Below are positions 44,991 through 49,368 of a stretch of DNA of 49,368 bases, piece by piece. Numbering within the stretch: the stretch's first letter is position 1; each line of letters begins with the position of its first letter. Both the position numbers and the translations under genes were made by a program. The notes below the pieces were generated by a model. It saw nothing but the letters and a program-made list of their open reading frames with translations. It did no database searches and was not told where the DNA came from. Location: positions 1-49,368 of the forward strand of contig JAJPHB010000122.1 of assembly GCA_021325525.1 (NCBI GenBank), in the 5' to 3' direction. Source of the DNA: Alphaproteobacteria bacterium. Its GTDB lineage: Bacteria > Pseudomonadota > Alphaproteobacteria > ATCC43930 > CGMCC-115725.

Positions 44991-45347
44991 ATGAAGCCGA
45001 TCCTCACTGCACTCGCGGTGTCCGCCCTCGCGACGACGAGCTTGCCGACGACCACCGTTCACACCACCGCAACGCCGCTCTCGAACGAGCTCGGACCCGT
45101 CGCCTGCGCCAGCCAGACGGCGCTTTACGAGATCCTCAACGCCGCTGATCGCCATGACGCGAAGGAGGCGGCGCGCCTCTTCAACGGCGTCTGCGAGCCG
45201 CTGACCGGCGTCAACTACCGAATCGAAAAGGCGGTGAATGGCGTCTTGCAGCTCCGCATCTTTCCCGCCGATGGCGGCTGGGCGAAATCGCACCTCGCCT
45301 ATACGCTCGACGACATGCTGGCGGGAGCGGCGCAGAGCGGCGAGTGA
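44991..45347 (+). CDS. Small exported protein of unknown function, 118 residues
   Basis: A 118-residue protein with a signal peptide (MKPILTALAVSALATTSLPT, residues about 1-22) and a Thr-rich segment after it. The mature part has two Cys (VACASQ and NGVCEPL, about 29 residues apart) that could form a disulfide, and a C-terminal region VLQLRIFPADGGWAKSHLAY with beta character. GGGAG is 10 bases upstream of ATG 44991, rather far. It lies between the second amidase and a convergent SulP transporter, 28 bases from the latter's stop. I do not recognise the family. Confidence 0.65.
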   Translation: MKPILTALAVSALATTSLPTTTVHTTATPLSNELGPVACASQTALYEILNAADRHDAKEAARLFNGVCEPLTGVNYRIEKAVNGVLQLRIFPADGGWAKSHLAYTLDDMLAGAAQSGE

Positions 45348-45374
45348 CCGCGCGCCGGCGCCGCGCCGGCTGGC

Positions 45375-47105
45375 TCAGGTGCTCGCCGTCAGCAGGGCGC
45401 GCGCGGCGCTTGCGCTCCGCATTTGCGCGGCGGCGACCGCGTCCGCCACGGTCGAGCGGAAGCGGGCGGCGGGTGGGCGAACGCCGTGGGTCAACAGAAC
45501 GCGGCGGACGGAGGGCTTGGCGCCCGCGATAAAGATGCCGGCTTCGGCGCGGCGTGCCTTGCGAACAAAGCCGCCGATGGTGGTCGCCGCGGTCGAATCG
45601 ATGAACGGCACGGCCGAGAAGTCGATCACATAGGCCTTCGGATTTTCGGCGAGCCGATCGAGCACCGCCGAAACGGTCGCCGCCGCGCCGAAGAAGAAGG
45701 CGCCCGAGATGCGGTAGACGATGATGTCGGGGTTGCTGGCGAGCGCCGCGTCATAGGGGCTGCGGCGCTCGCCGTCGCGGATGTCGGGCTCGTCCTCCTC
45801 GATGAGCGGCCGAGCGGCGTCGATCTCGATCGCTTGCGCCATGCGGTGGAGGAAAAGAAGCGCGCCGATGCCGAAGCCGACGAGAATGCCCTCGGTCAAG
45901 CCGCGGAAGATCGTCAGGAGAAAGGTGGCGAGCAGGACCACGGCATCGCCGCGCGAGGCGCGCAGCAGCGTCGCGAAGCCATGCTTCTCCACCATGTTCC
46001 ACGCGACAATTGCGAGAACCGCAGCAAGCGCCGAGAGCGGGATATAGCTCGCGAGCGGGGCCGCGGCGAGCATGAAGAGGAGGAGAAAAACCGCGTGCAG
46101 CATCCCGGCGACCGGGCTGCGCGCGCCGGCGCGCACATTGGTCGCGGTGCGGGCGATGAGCCCGGTCGCGCAGAAGCCGCCGAAGAGCGCCGAGGCGATA
46201 TTGGCGACGCCCAGGGCGACCAGCTCGCAATTCGACCGGTGCCTGCGGCCGGTCATGCTGTCGGCCACCACCGCCGAAAGCAGGCTTTCGATGCTGCCGA
46301 GAAGGGCGAAGGACAGAGCTGCCGGCAAGGCGGCGAGGACCGTCTGGCCTGACAGGTGCGGCAGATGCGGCGCCGGCAGGATTTGCGGAATGCCGCCGAA
46401 GCGGGTGCCGATCGTCTCGACGGGGATGCCGAAGCCCCAGACGGCGAGCGAGGCGAGGCCGACCGCGATGATGAAGGCCGGCCAATGCGGACGAACGCGC
46501 CGGATGAGAAGGATGGCGCCGACCGCGAGCGCGGTGACGAGGACGGCCGCGCCATTCACGCTCGGCGCCGCCGCCGCGAGGGCGGCGAGCTTCGGAACGA
46601 GGGGCCCCGGCTCCTTGTCGAGCGTGAGGCCGAGAAGCTCCTTCAGCTGGCTTGCAAAGATGATGAGTGCGATGCCGCCGGTGAAGCCCACGGTCACCGG
46701 ATAGGGGACAAATTTGACGAAGGTTCCGAGCCGCAGCAGGCCGACGGCGAGCAGGAGCATCCCGCTCAGCAAGGTGGCGAGGATGAGTCCGTCCAGGCCC
46801 TGCTGCTCGACCGTGGCGGCGACCAGCACGATGAAGGCGCCGGCCGGGCCGCCGACCTGGAAGCGGCTGCCGCCGAGGAGCGAGACGACAAAGCCGCCCA
46901 CGATGGCGGTGTAGAGGCCGCGGTCGGGCGTCACGCCCGAGGCGATCGCGATCGCCATGGAGAGCGGCAGCGCCACGATGGCGACGGTCAACCCCGCCAC
47001 CGCATCCGCCTTCAAATCGGCGAGCGTGTACCCCTCGCGGAGAATGGTGACGAGCTTCGGGGTGAAGAGTTCGCCGAAGCCGGCGGCGGCCGCACGCAGA
47101 GCCAT
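45375..47105 (-). CDS. SulP-family anion transporter with STAS domain
   Basis: A 576-residue SLC26/SulP protein from ATG 47105 (AAGGA 5 bases upstream). Residues about 20-440 give about 12-14 membrane helices with the family motifs (DAVAGLTVAIVALPLSMAIA, GLYTAIVGGFVVSLLGGS, VGGPAGAFIVLVAATVEQ, SIESLLSAVVADSMTG). Residues about 460-560 form a cytoplasmic STAS domain (RISGAFFFGAAATVSAVLDR, VIDFSAVPFIDSTAATTIGG). SulP proteins move sulfate, bicarbonate, chloride or organic anions; the substrate cannot be read from sequence. It lies 28 bases downstream of an XRE-type regulator on the same strand, a pairing seen repeatedly in Alphaproteobacteria. Confidence 0.94.
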   Translation of the reverse strand: MALRAAAAGFGELFTPKLVTILREGYTLADLKADAVAGLTVAIVALPLSMAIAIASGVTPDRGLYTAIVGGFVVSLLGGSRFQVGGPAGAFIVLVAATVEQQGLDGLILATLLSGMLLLAVGLLRLGTFVKFVPYPVTVGFTGGIALIIFASQLKELLGLTLDKEPGPLVPKLAALAAAAPSVNGAAVLVTALAVGAILLIRRVRPHWPAFIIAVGLASLAVWGFGIPVETIGTRFGGIPQILPAPHLPHLSGQTVLAALPAALSFALLGSIESLLSAVVADSMTGRRHRSNCELVALGVANIASALFGGFCATGLIARTATNVRAGARSPVAGMLHAVFLLLFMLAAAPLASYIPLSALAAVLAIVAWNMVEKHGFATLLRASRGDAVVLLATFLLTIFRGLTEGILVGFGIGALLFLHRMAQAIEIDAARPLIEEDEPDIRDGERRSPYDAALASNPDIIVYRISGAFFFGAAATVSAVLDRLAENPKAYVIDFSAVPFIDSTAATTIGGFVRKARRAEAGIFIAGAKPSVRRVLLTHGVRPPAARFRSTVADAVAAAQMRSASAARALLTAST

Positions 47106-47133
47106 AATGATCCTTCCGTTGCCGTAATGCGCG

Positions 47134-47448
47134 TCAGGCGCGCCCGCTCGGCGGCTTCGTTTCTTTGAAGCGCACGCCGCGCCCGCCGCCGGCGCTCGCC
47201 GCATTGTCGCCGATGAGCTCGACCCCGGCCCGCTCGAAGGCCTCGATCACCTTGGTGAGCGTGTCGACGACGCCACGCACGGTGCCCTCGCTCGCCTCCA
47301 TCCGCTGGATCGTCGGCAACGACACGCCCGACAGCTCCGCCAGCTCCCGCTGGTCGATGCCGAGGAGAGCGCGAGCGGCGCGCATTTGTGCGGCGGTCAT
47401 CATCGACGAGCTGATGCCTTCGAGATCGGTGTTAAGGAAAAAAGGCAT
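47134..47448 (-). CDS. XRE-family regulator preceding the SulP gene
   Basis: About 104 residues with a helix-turn-helix at about 23-75: MRAARALLGIDQRELAELSG, VSLPTIQRMEASEGTVRGVV, ending in VIEAFERAGVELIGDN, the usual layout of this short alphaproteobacterial XRE group. The tail is Gly/Lys-rich. The start is uncertain: ATG 47448, an in-frame ATG at 47463 and the Met pair at 47403/47400 are all possible. I prefer 47448 because a palindrome (47453-47469) covers 47463 and is better read as an operator. It lies 28 bases upstream of sulP, so it probably controls itself and the transporter. Confidence 0.85.
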   Translation of the reverse strand: MPFFLNTDLEGISSSMMTAAQMRAARALLGIDQRELAELSGVSLPTIQRMEASEGTVRGVVDTLTKVIEAFERAGVELIGDNAASAGGGRGVRFKETKPPSGRA

Positions 47449-47452
47449 AGGT

Positions 47453-47469
47453 TGATGCAACATACATCA
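47453..47469. promoter_or_regulatory. Candidate operator palindrome for the XRE regulator
   Basis: TGATGCA and TACATCA (47453-47459, 47463-47469) are inverted repeats with one mismatch around ACA, just before the proposed start of the XRE gene. The 17-base size and position fit an autoregulatory XRE operator, but only one copy is seen. Confidence 0.4.
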
Positions 47470-47550
47470 TAATTGCTTGTCCCGCAATGACCGCAGGACC
47501 GCAATCGAAGGCCGCAGCCATCGCTGCGCACCAGGGATGCCACCGGAAAC

Positions 47551-47576
47551 AAAAAACGGGCGGTTTCCCGCCCGTT
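47551..47576 (-). terminator. Intrinsic terminator of rpsA
   Basis: Read on the minus strand, AACGGGCGG pairs perfectly with CCGCCCGTT around GAAA (stem 47555-47563 and 47568-47576), followed by a run of T (47551-47556). It lies 31 bases after the rpsA stop and is the clearest Rho-independent terminator in the window. Confidence 0.9.
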
Positions 47577-47606
47577 TCCCGTTGAGCCGAGTTGCCGAAG
47601 CGCCGG

Positions 47607-49316
47607 CTACTCCTCGGTCTTCGTGTCTTTCTTCTTGAGCGCCGCGCCGAGAATGTCGCCGAGGCTTGCGCCCGAATCGGAGGAGCCGTATTCGGCCATC
47701 GCCTTCTTCTCCTCCTCGACCTCGCGCGCCTTGATCGACAGGGTGAGCTTGCGCGTCGCCTTGTCGATCGCGGTCACCTTGGCATCGACCTTCTCGCCGA
47801 CGGCAAAGCGGTCGGGGCGCTGCTCGCTGCGGTCGCGCGAGAGGTCGGATTTGCGGATGAAGCCCTGCATGCCCTCCGCCGTCACCTCGATCCCGCCGTC
47901 AGTCACGGCCGAGACGGTGCAGGTGACGACATCGCCCTTCTTCAGCTTCTGCAGCGTCTCCTCATGCGGGTCGGAGGCGAGCTGCTTGATGCCGAGGCTG
48001 ATGCGCTCTTTCTCGACATCGACGTCGAGCACCTTGACCTTGACGGTGTCGCCCTTCTTGTAGTCGTTGATCGCCTCCTCGCCCGGCTTCGACCAGTCGA
48101 GATCGGAGAGGTGGACCATGCCGTCGATATCGCCGGGCAGGCCGACGAAGAGCCCGAATTCGGTGATGTTCTTGACCTCGCCCTCGAGCTCGCTGCCGAC
48201 CGGGTGCTTCTCGACGAAGGCTTCCCACGGGTTGGCGAGGGTCTGCTTGAGGCCGAGGCTGATGCGCCGCTTCTGCGGATCGACATCAAGCACCATGACC
48301 TCGACCTCCTGGCTGGTCGAGACGATCTTGCCCGGATGGACGTTCTTCTTGGTCCAGGACATCTCCGAGACATGGACGAGCCCCTCGACCCCGGGCTCCA
48401 GCTCGACGAAGGCGCCGTAATCGGTGATGTTGGTGACACGTCCCTTGAACTTGGCGCCGGCCGGGTATTTGAGCTCGACGCCCTCCCAGGGATCGGCTTC
48501 GAGCTGCTTCATGCCGAGGCTGATGCGCTGCGTCTCGGGGTTGAAGCGGATGACCTGCACCTTGACGGTCTGGCCGATATGGAGCGCCTCGGAGGGATGG
48601 TTGATGCGCCGCCAGGCGATATCGGTCACATGGAGAAGGCCGTCGACGCCGCCCAGATCGACGAAGGCGCCGTAATCGGTGATGTTCTTGACGACGCCCT
48701 GGAGGATCTGGCCCTCCTTGAGGCTCGCCACCAGCTCGGAGCGGGCCTCGGCCCGGCTCTCCTCGAGGACGGCCCGGCGCGAGACGACGATATTGCCGCG
48801 CGAGCGGTCCATCTTGAGGATCTGGAAGGGCTGCGGCGTGCCGAGGAGCGGGGTGATGTCGCGCACCGGCCGGATGTCGACCTGGCTGCCCGGCAGGAAG
48901 GCGGCGGCGCCGTTCAAATCGACGGTGAAGCCGCCCTTGACGCGGCCATAGATGACGCCGGTCACGCGCTCGTTGTTCTGGAAGGACTTCTCGAGCAGCG
49001 TCCAGGCCTCCTCGCGGCGCGCCTTTTCGCGCGAGAGCTGCGCCTCGCCGTTCTTGTCCTCCATGCGCTCGAGATAGACCTCGACCGTGTCGCCCGGCTT
49101 GATCTCCGCAGGCTGGCCCGGCGCGGCGAATTCCTTCAGATCGACCCGGCCTTCCGATTTGAGGCCGACATCGATGAGGACGCTGTCATTCTCGATGGCG
49201 ATGACCTTGCCCTTGACGACGGTGCCTTCGAGGCCGCCCGTCTTGCCGAGCGATTCATCCAAAAGGGCGGCGAAGCTTTCCTTGGCGGCTCCTCCGGTTT
49301 GCGCTGCGATAGCCAT
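47607..49316 (-). CDS. rpsA: 30S ribosomal protein S1
   Basis: A 569-residue protein from ATG 49316 with AAGGAG 5 bases upstream. It has six S1 OB-fold repeats; the third to fifth carry the marks VKNITDYGAFVDLGGVDGLL, VTNITDYGAFVELEPGVEGL and VKNITEFGLFVGLPGDIDGM. N-terminal FAALLDESLGKTGGLEG is the ribosome-binding S2-interacting part, and the tail after repeat 6 is acidic and Ser/Lys-rich, typical of Alphaproteobacteria. S1 binds mRNA leaders for translation initiation. In this group rpsA usually follows cmk, which would lie just beyond the window end. An essential housekeeping gene; it anchors the right edge as core chromosome. Confidence 0.97.
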   Translation of the reverse strand: MAIAAQTGGAAKESFAALLDESLGKTGGLEGTVVKGKVIAIENDSVLIDVGLKSEGRVDLKEFAAPGQPAEIKPGDTVEVYLERMEDKNGEAQLSREKARREEAWTLLEKSFQNNERVTGVIYGRVKGGFTVDLNGAAAFLPGSQVDIRPVRDITPLLGTPQPFQILKMDRSRGNIVVSRRAVLEESRAEARSELVASLKEGQILQGVVKNITDYGAFVDLGGVDGLLHVTDIAWRRINHPSEALHIGQTVKVQVIRFNPETQRISLGMKQLEADPWEGVELKYPAGAKFKGRVTNITDYGAFVELEPGVEGLVHVSEMSWTKKNVHPGKIVSTSQEVEVMVLDVDPQKRRISLGLKQTLANPWEAFVEKHPVGSELEGEVKNITEFGLFVGLPGDIDGMVHLSDLDWSKPGEEAINDYKKGDTVKVKVLDVDVEKERISLGIKQLASDPHEETLQKLKKGDVVTCTVSAVTDGGIEVTAEGMQGFIRKSDLSRDRSEQRPDRFAVGEKVDAKVTAIDKATRKLTLSIKAREVEEEKKAMAEYGSSDSGASLGDILGAALKKKDTKTEE

Positions 49317-49368
49317 TCTTGCTCCTTGATCCCGGCCTGTCGTCGCCGCCATGGCCGGGATCGCGACC

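Noticed and set aside
41511-45293. A 1260-codon minus-strand frame and a 923-codon plus-strand frame over the hydrolase and amidase
   Set aside because: Only the parts 41511-43373 (CocE) and 43491-44876 (amidase) show conserved motifs and ribosome sites; the rest is unbroken because the region is GC-rich and lacks stops.

Overview
The window is about 49 kb of very GC-rich, gene-dense chromosome. Codon use, GTGA/ATGA start-stop overlaps, GGAGG-type ribosome sites and the encoded families (long ribosomal protein S1, MsrP, TfuA/YcaO, Liv-type ABC transporters, PAS_5 and hybrid kinases) suggest an alphaproteobacterium, probably near Rhizobiales or Rhodospirillales. This placement is inference. 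I saw no phage, insertion sequence, CRISPR array, tRNA or rRNA, and base composition looks even throughout.

Layout. 1-4.4 kb: the end of a gene, a tiny lipoprotein, a large Asp-box (BNR/sortilin-like) beta-propeller protein, a 51-residue membrane protein and a lone receiver domain. 4.7-12.8 kb: a signalling block with a 2119-residue soluble hybrid histidine kinase carrying 11 exact-period 92-residue HAMP repeats, a GAF domain, a kinase core and three receivers, followed two bases later by a second hybrid kinase (REC-HisKA-HATPase-REC). 12.9-13.8 kb: a winged-helix protein and two small membrane proteins, translationally coupled in part. 13.9-18.0 kb: one leftward run of a class III cyclase with TPRs, an unknown 95-residue protein, a YcaO cyclodehydratase-like enzyme and TfuA, which looks like a compact thioamide-type peptide or protein modification locus.

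18.2-30.1 kb: two complete Liv/amide-type ABC uptake systems side by side with different gene fusions. System 1 is livF, a livM-livG fusion, livH and a divergent Tat-exported binding protein. System 2 is livF, livG, a livH-livM fusion and a Sec-exported binding protein. An amidase and a 74-residue overlapping partner lie upstream of system 2. 30.3-34 kb: a lipoprotein with a Thr/Val/Pro linker, an MFS transporter, a PAS_5 protein and the periplasmic methionine sulfoxide reductase MsrP, without MsrQ next to it. 34-41.4 kb: an EF-G-like GTPase divergent from a YcaQ/AlkX-type DNA glycosylase, an M20 amidohydrolase, a PLP-dependent threonine dehydratase-like enzyme, a small HTH-like protein and a GNAT acetyltransferase. 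41.5-49.3 kb: a CocE/NonD hydrolase divergent from a second amidase, a small secreted protein, a SulP anion transporter with its own XRE regulator, and rpsA with a clear intrinsic terminator.

How it fits together. Much of the middle and right reads as accessory nitrogen and amide scavenging (two Liv systems, two amidases, an M20 amidohydrolase, a dehydratase and a CocE hydrolase), but the substrates cannot be read from sequence. The strongest candidates for unusual biology are the poly-HAMP kinase and its partners and the cyclase/95-residue/YcaO/TfuA run. GC-rich hairpin repeats sit in three intergenic gaps.
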